The position numbers and the translations under genes are program-made. This document shows, in pieces, positions 35,265 through 43,102 of a stretch of DNA of 64,000 bases. The DNA comes from Rivularia sp. PCC 7116. GTDB taxonomy: Bacteria; Cyanobacteriota; Cyanobacteriia; Cyanobacteriales; Nostocaceae. The stretch is from assembly GCF_000316665.1 (NCBI RefSeq), contig NC_019678.1, forward strand, positions 5,332,001 through 5,396,000, read 5' to 3'. The notes beneath the pieces are model-generated. The model made no database searches and was not told where the DNA came from. It saw only the letters and a program-made list of their open reading frames with translations. The number at the start of each line of letters is the position of its first letter. Position 1 is the stretch's first letter.

Positions 35265-35452
35265 TTGTTAGTAGATAGTTGTTAGTAGTGTAGATATTTT
35301 ACTCGCTTGGAAAATAATCATCGGAGCATCGAATTAATTGCATAAAAATTAGGGAACAAGATGCTCCCACTACATAATTAATGAAATATTAAAATCTTTC
35401 TAAAACAACTAACAACTAACCACTAACAACTAACAACTAATAACTAATAATT

Positions 35453-36640
35453 ATGAAAATATTACAAATCGTTCCTTCAATTTCTCTTATTTATGGTGGC
35501 CCCAGTCAAATGATTTTGGGACTAGCACCAGCTTTAGCACGTCAAGGTGTAAAAGTTACCGTTATTACAACTGATAGTAATGGCGATACGGGACAAAACC
35601 CTTTAGATGTGACCTTAAATTCTCCCATCGAACAGGATGGTTATGAAATCATTTATTTCAAATGTTCGCCGTTTCGTCGCTATAAGTTTTCTGTTGATTT
35701 ATTAAAATGGTTAAAAAATCATGCTAACGAATACGATTTAGCTCATATTCATGCTTTATTTTCTCCAGTGAGCAGTACTGCTGCTGCTGTTTGTCGCGCT
35801 AAAAAATTACCTTATATTTTACGTCCTTTAGGAACCCTAGATCCAGCAGATTTACGTAAGAAAAAGCAATTAAAACAACTTTATGCAGCAGGTTTAGAAC
35901 GTCCCAATATCGCCAAAGCTGCTGCAATTCACTTTACCAGCGAACAAGAAGCGAAAGTCTCTCATAGATTTGGAGTGACTACTAGAGATTTGGTAATTCC
36001 CCTTGGTGTTAAGGAAACAAAGAAAAAATGTAGAGACGTTAAATTTAACCTCTCCGAGAGATTTAATATTCCCGACAATGTACCAAAAGTATTATTTATG
36101 TCGCGAATCGATCCTAAAAAAGGATTGGACTTATTAATTCCGGCTTTAGAACAACTTTTGAATGAAGGGTTAGAATTTCATTTTATTTTAGCTGGGACTA
36201 ATCCTCAAGATCCAAGTTACGAACAAAAAATTCAGTCACAAATTCAAACTTCACCTTTAAATAAACATACCACCATTACTGGTTTCGTTACCGGCGAGTC
36301 AAAATCAGCTTTACTCGAAGCTGCTGATTTATTTGTTTTACCTTCCTATTACGAAAATTTTGGTATTGCTGTAGCTGAAGCGATGGTAGCGGGAATCCCC
36401 GTAGTAATTTCCGATCAAGTGCATATTTATCAAGATATTAGCGGTAGTGAATCGGGATGGGTAGGTAAAACCAATATCGAATCAATTGCAGACTTGCTTA
36501 GAGAAGCATTGAAATATCCAGAAGAAAGACAGCGCAGGGGATTACAAGCCAGAAAATACGCATTACTCAATTATAGTTGGGATGCGATCGCGCTAAAAAT
36601 AGTTGAAGCTTATCAAGATATTATTGAGGTAAAAGGCTAA
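35453..36640 (+). CDS. hpsP: Family 4 glycosyltransferase (HpsP-like)
   Basis: The 395-residue GT-B enzyme starts MKILQIVPSISLIYGGPSQM with the GGP acceptor-loop motif and contains VLFMSRIDPKKGLDLLIPAL at the start of the donor domain. It has PSYYENFGIAVAEAMVAGIP with the catalytic-site Glu pair and the usual helical C-terminus. A segment around residues 193-203 (CRDVKFNLSER) is encoded by a dispersed AGACGTTAAATTTAAC repeat (36029-36059), so this short loop may be an insertion. The expected role is in the same exported polysaccharide pathway as the preceding genes. The symbol rests on gene order and recall and is tentative. Confidence 0.7.
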   Translation: MKILQIVPSISLIYGGPSQMILGLAPALARQGVKVTVITTDSNGDTGQNPLDVTLNSPIEQDGYEIIYFKCSPFRRYKFSVDLLKWLKNHANEYDLAHIHALFSPVSSTAAAVCRAKKLPYILRPLGTLDPADLRKKKQLKQLYAAGLERPNIAKAAAIHFTSEQEAKVSHRFGVTTRDLVIPLGVKETKKKCRDVKFNLSERFNIPDNVPKVLFMSRIDPKKGLDLLIPALEQLLNEGLEFHFILAGTNPQDPSYEQKIQSQIQTSPLNKHTTITGFVTGESKSALLEAADLFVLPSYYENFGIAVAEAMVAGIPVVISDQVHIYQDISGSESGWVGKTNIESIADLLREALKYPEERQRRGLQARKYALLNYSWDAIALKIVEAYQDIIEVKG

Positions 36641-36820
36641 AGTTAGGAGTTGATGATGGAGTGATACATTTTATCCCCTCATCTCTCTTAGCTGTTTCCT
36701 ATAATACTTTCATTACTATCGAAATATGTTTAAATTAATAATCGCAAAATTTAATAAAATACTTGTATATCGAAAAATAAGCAGGCTGCTAATACCCGGT
36801 TTAAATTAAAGGAATTAATT

Positions 36821-37828
36821 ATGAGGAATAAATACAAGGCACAGCAGGTAAAGTCGAACCCACGACGCTGGCTTTTAGAGATTTTATTCCCAGATAAAAA
36901 GTTTGACGGACAGTTTCAGAATCCCGGCACGGAAAAGATTTTTGATTTTGACGATGTCATGGCAATTGAAAATCCAATTGCTTTTATTAGTCAAGAAATT
37001 GCGTATTACCCAGAAGGTGACGACGGCGAATTATTTGCATTGTTTATTTCCGGTTTGGGGCAACCTGAAGAAATATCTTCTAAGAGAAGCCGTAGATACG
37101 CACAGACTTTAAGAACTGGCGTAGCTAATATGAATAATTCTTCTTTCCTCAAACAAAATCCTATTTTTAGTTTTCTCAATAAATACTTGGATTGGATCGA
37201 TGCTGCTATACATCGCATCGGTTTAGCTGGAAGCCCCGCAATTAGGAATACTGCTGTTTTAATTCTTTATGCTATAGAAAACGATAAAACTCTGAATTTA
37301 TCTGGCGATAGTCATGGAACAATTTTATTAGCTCGCGCGATTAATCATGCTAAAAGAAAGTTTATCGCAAAAGATGCAGCTTTCTGGAATTTTAAAGCAC
37401 GAAAAATTCAGGAAACAAGATGGCAAAATCGTACAGATCAATTGATTAATGTCTTTGCTTTCGGTAATAGCTACAAAAATTGGGTGAAAGGACCTAAATA
37501 TATTATGGTCTCAATCAAGGGTGATATTGTACCAGAAAAATTTGGTATGAATCGCGATATAGCAAATCAAAAAGGCAGAGATGATATAAAATTTATCGTA
37601 TTTGAGCGGGTATTTGAGAAAGGCAATTTTGAAGCTCACAACATGATGTTTACAAATGAACTTTTAAGACAAACTTTTATTAAAAATGATATTACAATTG
37701 GTAATTTTGCTGGTTTATATTATCAACTGAAAACAAGTACTCTAGAACTCGCTACAGCAGCAGAAGTAAATTGGCCAGATGATATGAAAGATTATGTATG
37801 GAATGAAGAAAGTCTTCAACAGTTGTGA
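36821..37828 (+). CDS. Predicted alpha/beta-hydrolase-fold protein, uncharacterised
   Basis: I do not recognise a named family for this 335-residue protein. A nucleophile elbow is visible in LNLSGDSHGTILLARAI (Gly-Asp-Ser-His-Gly, Ser about residue 168), preceded by a hydrophobic strand. Candidate triad partners are the Asp in YIMVSIKGDIVPEKFG and the His in FEAHNMMFTNELL, in the right order for an alpha/beta hydrolase. ALFISGLGQ near residue 72 could supply the oxyanion hole. There is no signal peptide. It lies 180 bp after the glycosyltransferases on the same strand and may act on the same polysaccharide or on lipids, but this is only inference from position. Confidence 0.6.
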   Translation: MRNKYKAQQVKSNPRRWLLEILFPDKKFDGQFQNPGTEKIFDFDDVMAIENPIAFISQEIAYYPEGDDGELFALFISGLGQPEEISSKRSRRYAQTLRTGVANMNNSSFLKQNPIFSFLNKYLDWIDAAIHRIGLAGSPAIRNTAVLILYAIENDKTLNLSGDSHGTILLARAINHAKRKFIAKDAAFWNFKARKIQETRWQNRTDQLINVFAFGNSYKNWVKGPKYIMVSIKGDIVPEKFGMNRDIANQKGRDDIKFIVFERVFEKGNFEAHNMMFTNELLRQTFIKNDITIGNFAGLYYQLKTSTLELATAAEVNWPDDMKDYVWNEESLQQL

Positions 37829-38106
37829 GTTAGAAGTTAGGAATTAAGAATTAATGATTTAAAATTTATGATTTCAATTACCAAGTCCTATATTTGCTTT
37901 TTCCTCTAAATTTATGACTCATTTATCTTCTCAATCCTCTATTCCCATTGTACCAATTCGCCATTTCCTACAATTTCTCTAACTTCTGACTCAATTCCCA
38001 ATTACGTTTTGTTTCAATCTGCTAGAACCCGATCTGGGAACCCGGTAATATGTGATGACTGCTTTTTTAAACACGCAAAACTTTCGGACTATCAGGTAAT
38101 CTTCAT
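37829..38106. other. Spacer upstream of the peroxiredoxin gene
   Basis: It contains short TTAGAAG/TTAGGAA/TTAAGAA heptamers after the hydrolase stop codon and pyrimidine-rich low-complexity sequence. An ACCCGATCTGGGAACCCGGT stretch is seen at about 38027-38046. No gene or clear promoter was recognised. Confidence 0.5.
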
Positions 38107-38745
38107 ATGGCTCTACGTCTCGGTGATACAGTTCCAAACTTTACTCAAGCTTCCAGCGAAGGGGAAATTGATTTTTATAAGTGGGCTGGGGATAGCTGGG
38201 TTGTGCTGTTTTCTCACCCCGCTGACTATACTCCTGTTTGTACAACTGAATTGGGTACCGTTGCTAAGTTAAAGCCGGAATTTGATAAGCGCAATGTTAA
38301 GACTATTGCTCTTAGCGTTGATGATACTGAATCTCACAAAGGTTGGATTGGAGATATTGAGGAAACTCAAAGCACTAAACTCAATTATCCAATTTTGGCA
38401 GACGATGATAAAAAGGTTTCAGACCTTTATGATATGATTCACCCGAACGCTAACGCTAAGGTAACTGTGCGGACGGTGTTTATTATCGATCCCGAGAAGA
38501 AATTACGTTTGAGTTTAACTTATCCTCCCAGTACCGGACGTAATTTTGATGAAATTCTCCGAGTAATTGATTCTTTGCAGTTAACCGACAATTACAGCGT
38601 TGCGACTCCTGCTGATTGGAAAGACGGCGATGATTGCGTTATTGTCCCCACTCTTAAAGATCCAGATGTTCTTAAGGAGAAATTTCCTAAAGGATACGAA
38701 GAAGTTAAGCCTTATCTGCGGATGACTCCTCAACCCAATAAATAA
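38107..38745 (+). CDS. 1-Cys peroxiredoxin (Prx6 type)
   Basis: The 212-residue thiol peroxidase reduces hydrogen peroxide and organic peroxides. The peroxidatic Cys45 sits in SHPADYTPVCTTELG, and the Arg of KVTVRTVFIIDPEKKLRL matches the conserved active-site Arg. The rest follows the Prx6 pattern: SLTYPPSTGRNFDEILRVID, and a C-terminal extension with TPADWKDGDDCVIVPTL. No resolving Cys is visible in the usual position, so it is 1-Cys type. It is transcribed alone. In cyanobacteria such enzymes protect against photo-oxidative stress. Confidence 0.95.
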   Translation: MALRLGDTVPNFTQASSEGEIDFYKWAGDSWVVLFSHPADYTPVCTTELGTVAKLKPEFDKRNVKTIALSVDDTESHKGWIGDIEETQSTKLNYPILADDDKKVSDLYDMIHPNANAKVTVRTVFIIDPEKKLRLSLTYPPSTGRNFDEILRVIDSLQLTDNYSVATPADWKDGDDCVIVPTLKDPDVLKEKFPKGYEEVKPYLRMTPQPNK

Positions 38746-39140
38746 TCTGTTGTTGAATTACCGTTTCAACATCAACTGTAATGCACTAAATGTAGAGACG
38801 TAGCAATGCTACGTCTTTATTATTTTGATACAAAACTAAGTAATTTGATTTTTTAATATTACACAAAATCTGGATTGATGGTTTCACTTTGCTGGAGACG
38901 TTGCACTGTGAATACCGTCTCTATATATAGCGGTTTTCACTTCAGTGCAATACAGATATGACCTCACCCCGCTCTCCGGGCACCCCTCTCCTTGACAAGG
39001 AGAGGGGATGGGGGTGAGGTGGCGGAATTATGGTACTCAACTGAAATTCGGTATATCTTTCCCTATTCCCTGTTTCCTGTCCTCTATTACCAAAATTGTC
39101 ATTCAAAATAGGAAATATAAGCCGCTATAAAACAAACATC
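38746..39140. repeat. Spacer with dispersed hairpin repeats
   Basis: At 38796-38816 there is an AGACGTAGCA/TGCTACGTCT palindrome of the family seen at 12019-12041, which may help end peroxiredoxin transcription. At about 38963-39011 lies the CACCCCGCTCTCCGGGCACC / CTCTCCTTGACAAGGAGAGG unit also found at 4079-4125. No gene is seen in the spacer. Confidence 0.75.
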
Positions 39141-39719
39141 ATGCTTTCATCTCCTTTATTTTTACAATTTCCTTCATCAATGACAGACGAACAGTTTTTT
39201 GAATTCTGTCAAATGAATCGCGATTTACGTATCGAAAGAAATCAATATGGAGAAATATCTGTTATGCCACCTACGGGTTCGGAAACCGGTAATCGTAATT
39301 TTAATATAGCTGGACAGTTATGGGTATGGTCGGAAAAAGATGGCACTGGTATTTGCTTTGATTCGAGTACGGGATTTAAATTGTCTACTGGTGGGGAACG
39401 TTCTCCTGATGTTTCTTGGATAAGTTCAGAACGCTGGAATGTTTTATCAACAGCAGAACAAAAAGGATTTGCTCCTATTTGTCCGGATTTTGTCATCGAA
39501 TTAAGGTCTGCTAGCGATAGCCTTAAACCGTTGCAGGAAAAGATGGAAGAATATATGCAGGAGCCTGGGATTCAGTTAGGCTGGTTAATTGACCGCAAAA
39601 ATAGCCAAGTTTACGTTTATCGTCCGCACATGTCAGTGAAATGTTTGGAAAATCCCGATTCTGTTAGGGGTGAGCATGTTTTACCGGGCTTTGTTTTGAA
39701 TGTGACTAAGGTTTGGTGA
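39141..39719 (+). CDS. Uma2-family (DUF820) predicted nuclease
   Basis: The ATG at 39141 (MLSSPLFLQFPSSMTDEQFF) is preferred to a TTG 45 bases upstream; this gives 192 residues. Family signatures are MTDEQFFEFCQMNRDLRIER, GEISVMPPTGSETGNRNFNI, SPDVSWISSERW and the nuclease core CPDFVIELRSASDSLKPLQE followed by KMEEYMQEPGIQLGWLIDR. The Asp of RSPDVSW and the Glu of FVIELRS correspond to PD-(D/E)xK-type residues, although Lys is replaced by Arg. Uma2 proteins are extremely abundant in cyanobacteria and are of unknown biological role. It is monocistronic. Confidence 0.9.
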   Translation: MLSSPLFLQFPSSMTDEQFFEFCQMNRDLRIERNQYGEISVMPPTGSETGNRNFNIAGQLWVWSEKDGTGICFDSSTGFKLSTGGERSPDVSWISSERWNVLSTAEQKGFAPICPDFVIELRSASDSLKPLQEKMEEYMQEPGIQLGWLIDRKNSQVYVYRPHMSVKCLENPDSVRGEHVLPGFVLNVTKVW

Positions 39720-39937
39720 ACAGTTATCGGTTAACAGCAAGCAGTAAATACACTTACAAATTCTACTTCTATCGAATTAGTTTTTTTACTCACATATTAT
39801 TTAGAATATCTTACTTAAGATAATTCACATTAATTTAAATCAATTTATATAATGTCGAGTGATTGATTTTTTCTGAAAATACTAAGTATAAAGACTAGCT
39901 TAGATTATTAAATTTGAAACAATTTAGGGATTAGTGA

Positions 39938-42268
39938 ATGAGCCTCGGTAATGCTGAAAGTACAAATCAAGTTGTAACGGCGCAAAATGTTAATTTAACG
40001 AATTGCGATCGCGAAGCAATTCAAATTCCGAGTTCGATTCAGCCTTATGGTATATTATTGGCTTTAAGAGAGCCGGAATTTACGATAGTACAAGTAAGTA
40101 ATAATACTTTTGAGTATCTTGGCTTGCAACCAGAAGAACTGTTAAATCAGAAGCTAAGTTTCTTGATTGATGAAAGTCAGATTCAAGCGATACGTATGTG
40201 TTTGAGGGAAGACTTTGAAAGCATCAACCCTTTGAAAGTTTCGATCAAACCTGCCGATAAAACTCTTGTATTTGACGGTATAGTCCATCGTAGCGTTGGT
40301 GTAGTGATTTTGGAGTTGGAGCCGACACAATCGACGCCAGACGATGCAAAGTTTTTTGATTTTTATAATTTAGTTAGAACTCCTTTAGGCAAAATACAGA
40401 AAAGTTCGACACTCAGCGAGCTTTGTGATGTCATTGTCAAAGAAGTTAGGAAAATAACTGGCTTTGACAGGGTAATGATTTACCGCTTTGATGATGATGG
40501 AGCGGGTATGGTTATCGCTGAATCTCCCCGAGAAGATTTAGAAAAGTTTTTAGGTTTGCGATATCCCGCTACTGATATTCCTAAACAGGCTAGAGCGCTC
40601 TACGAACTAAATTTACTGCGTTTGATTCGGAATGTAAATTATCAGCCAGTAAGCTTAATTCCTCAATTAAATCCCCAGACGAACGAACCTTTGGATATGA
40701 GTTTGTCGGTGTTACGCAGCGTTTCACCATTACATGTAGAATATTTACATAATATGGGTGTTTCCGTTTCGATGTCGGTTTCTTTATTAAAAGACAAAAA
40801 GCTGTGGGGTTTGATTGCTTGTCACCATTACGGATCTGAAAAATCGTTATCTTACGAAATTCGCACGGTATGTGAATTCTTGGGACAAATAATATCCTTT
40901 GAATTAGCAGCCAAAGAAGAAAACGAAGACTTAGACTATAAAATTAAGTTGAAATCGATTCAGTCTAGGTTTATCGATTCAATTACCCAAGCAGAAGATT
41001 TGATTGATGGTTTAACTAAAAATCCATCCGATTTATTGGATTTAGTCAGTGCTTCTGGTGTGGCAATTTTTAATGTAGGTAGCTTAATTACAGAAGGTAC
41101 GATTCCTACAGAATTACAAATCAGCGAATTAGTTTCTTGGGTAGAAACTCAAATGGGAAATGAAATTATTTATCATACCGATTTTCTAGCTAGTGTTTAT
41201 CCTGAAGCAGAAAAGTTTACCGATGTTGGTAGCGGTTTAATAGCTTTAGCAATTTCCAAAATTCAGAAAACCTATATACTATGGTTTCGTCCAGAAGTTG
41301 TGCAAACGGTTAATTGGGGAGGAAATCCTCATAAACCTGTAGAAGTGTTAGAAGATGGAACCGTAAATATATCTCCCAGACAATCGTTTAAATTATGGCA
41401 AGAAACCGTAAAACAAAAGTCCTTAGCTTGGAAAAACTGCGAAATTGAAGCAGCATTAGAATTGCGGAGTTCGATTGTCGGTATTTTGCTGCGGAAAGCA
41501 GAACAATTGGCGAAAGTTAATCTGGAGTTGGAACGTAGCAATGATGATTTGGATTCTTTCGCTTATATAGCATCTCACGATCTTAAAGAACCGTTGCGGG
41601 GAATTCATAATTACTCTAGCTTTTTGATGGAAGATTACGGAGAAACTTTAGATAGCGATGGGGTTACTAAATTAGAAACATTGATGCGGTTGACTAAGCG
41701 GATGGAAAACTTAATTGATTCCTTGCTACATTATTCCCGTTTAGGGAAAAGTGAGCTTTCGCTGCATAATACAGATTTGAACGAGATTGTTAATAATGCC
41801 GTCGATGTCATCAGAATTAGTCAAAACAAAGAATTTGATATTCAGATTCCGAAACAATTGCCTACAATTAACTGCGATGCAACTCAAATTAGCGAATTAT
41901 TTAGTAATTTAATTAGCAATGGCTTAAAGTATAATGATAAAGCTGAAAAATGCGTAGAAATTGGTTTTATAGATCCTATTGCTGATATTGAAGCATATCA
42001 ATTACTTTACACCCATCTCAGCGATTCGCAACTACCTGTTATTTTTTATGTTAAAGATAACGGTATTGGAATCCGTTCCAAACATTTAGAAACTATTTTC
42101 CGCATTTTTAAAAGATTACATGCTCCAAGTAGATATGGAGGTGGAACTGGGGCTGGCTTAACAATTGTCAAAAAAATTGTTGAGCGTCACAATGGTACTA
42201 TTTGGTTAGAGTCAACTTTTAAAGAAGGAAGTACTTTCTATTTTACTTTGCAACCCGATAGAGAATGA
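39938..42268 (+). CDS. cphB: Biliverdin-type phytochrome histidine kinase (CphB-like)
   Basis: The 776-residue photoreceptor kinase has PAS (about 20-130), GAF (about 150-325), PHY (about 335-520), HisKA and HATPase domains. Cys23 in TNCDREAIQIPSSIQPYG is at the biliverdin-attachment site of bacteriophytochromes. In the GAF domain the PxSDIP motif is YPATDIP (209-215), and the bilin Cys of plant-type phytochromes is Leu265 next to His266 (RSVSPLHVEYL), as in Calothrix CphB. The PHY tongue motif PRQSF is at 480-484. The kinase H-box is ASHDLKEPL with His547, and the ATP site has SNLISNGLKYND and VKDNGIGIRSKHLETIF. Its stop overlaps the response regulator start, so the two form a light-responsive pair. 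Chromophore could come from the heme oxygenase at 27892. Confidence 0.92.
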   Translation: MSLGNAESTNQVVTAQNVNLTNCDREAIQIPSSIQPYGILLALREPEFTIVQVSNNTFEYLGLQPEELLNQKLSFLIDESQIQAIRMCLREDFESINPLKVSIKPADKTLVFDGIVHRSVGVVILELEPTQSTPDDAKFFDFYNLVRTPLGKIQKSSTLSELCDVIVKEVRKITGFDRVMIYRFDDDGAGMVIAESPREDLEKFLGLRYPATDIPKQARALYELNLLRLIRNVNYQPVSLIPQLNPQTNEPLDMSLSVLRSVSPLHVEYLHNMGVSVSMSVSLLKDKKLWGLIACHHYGSEKSLSYEIRTVCEFLGQIISFELAAKEENEDLDYKIKLKSIQSRFIDSITQAEDLIDGLTKNPSDLLDLVSASGVAIFNVGSLITEGTIPTELQISELVSWVETQMGNEIIYHTDFLASVYPEAEKFTDVGSGLIALAISKIQKTYILWFRPEVVQTVNWGGNPHKPVEVLEDGTVNISPRQSFKLWQETVKQKSLAWKNCEIEAALELRSSIVGILLRKAEQLAKVNLELERSNDDLDSFAYIASHDLKEPLRGIHNYSSFLMEDYGETLDSDGVTKLETLMRLTKRMENLIDSLLHYSRLGKSELSLHNTDLNEIVNNAVDVIRISQNKEFDIQIPKQLPTINCDATQISELFSNLISNGLKYNDKAEKCVEIGFIDPIADIEAYQLLYTHLSDSQLPVIFYVKDNGIGIRSKHLETIFRIFKRLHAPSRYGGGTGAGLTIVKKIVERHNGTIWLESTFKEGSTFYFTLQPDRE

Positions 42269-42744
42269 TGCAACAAATCGTAGAAAAATCATATTTACCT
42301 TTACTATTAGTGGAAGATAGCGACGAAGATTTTGAAGCATTTGGACGCTTTATCAAAAAATCGGCAATTACTAATCCGATTTATCGCTGTATTGATGGTG
42401 AAGATGCTCTAGATTTTCTCTATCATCAAGGAGATTATGAAGATATAAAAAAAGCGCCTCGCCCATCTATAATTTTGTTAGATTTGAACTTACCCGGTAC
42501 CGATGGCAGAGAAGTTTTAGAACAGATTAAGCAAGACGAAAAACTTAGAACTATTCCAGTTATCGTTTTTACTACTTCTTCTAATCCAAAAGATATTAAA
42601 ACCTGTTATAGCTTCGGAGTCAATAGCTATATTCTTAAACCAATGAACTTACAAAAATCTAAAGAAGTAATGCGGTATATTCTAGACTATTGGTTCAAAA
42701 TAGTTGTTCTTCCTGAAGAAGGAATAAATGTGGATTTATATTAA
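42265..42744 (+). CDS. rcpB: Phytochrome-associated response regulator (RcpB-like)
   Basis: The 159-residue single-domain receiver has acidic residues in LLLVEDSDEDFEAF, phospho-acceptor Asp73 in IILLDLNLPGTDGREVLEQI, Thr in VFTTSSNPKDI and Lys in YILKPMN. The length and the HQGDYED insert before the Asp strand match Rcp1-type regulators, which take phosphate from cyanobacterial phytochromes and dimerise. The ATG overlaps the phytochrome stop codon by 4 bp (ATGA), so they are translationally coupled. No output domain is present, so the downstream target is unknown. Confidence 0.92.
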   Translation: MMQQIVEKSYLPLLLVEDSDEDFEAFGRFIKKSAITNPIYRCIDGEDALDFLYHQGDYEDIKKAPRPSIILLDLNLPGTDGREVLEQIKQDEKLRTIPVIVFTTSSNPKDIKTCYSFGVNSYILKPMNLQKSKEVMRYILDYWFKIVVLPEEGINVDLY

Positions 42745-43102
42745 TCTCTGCTTCAGAGATACGTTTTAATAACTTGTATTTATAACAATCTTAGATAATT
42801 CGTTAAATTACAAATGGTGGGAGCATTTTACTTGCTTACAATAGCGAGGTTCTTGCTCCCACTACTGTTTGAGACGTTAATCGCCATGATATTTTACAGA
42901 TGGTTTAGCATTGTTCTATATAGATGTATATAAAATAAATACGATATAACGCAATAAATTTATACAGGCTATTGAAAAAAAACACAAAAATTTATAAAAT
43001 ATTAATAATTAGCTGTATCCTAGAAATAAAATCCCTTGCTGCTGCTAAGTAAAGAAAGTTTTGTTTACTTCGAGGTCAAGCAGGAAAAGGTAAAATATAA
43101 TA
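42745..43102 (+). other. Intergenic, 358 bp, no gene seen
   Basis: AT-rich spacer after rcpB. A GGTGGGAGCATTTTACTTGC segment near 42813 resembles other dispersed sequences (compare ACAAGATGCTCCCACTACA at about 35358). No RNA gene is recognised. Confidence 0.5.

Noticed and set aside
38009-38272. Plus-strand frame of 87 codons overlapping the peroxiredoxin start
   Set aside because: Shifted frame across a well-supported gene, with no family resemblance or ribosome site.
39938-42268. Plant/Cph1-type phytochrome with phycocyanobilin
   Set aside because: The GAF-domain Cys needed for phycocyanobilin attachment is Leu265, while an N-terminal Cys23 is present.
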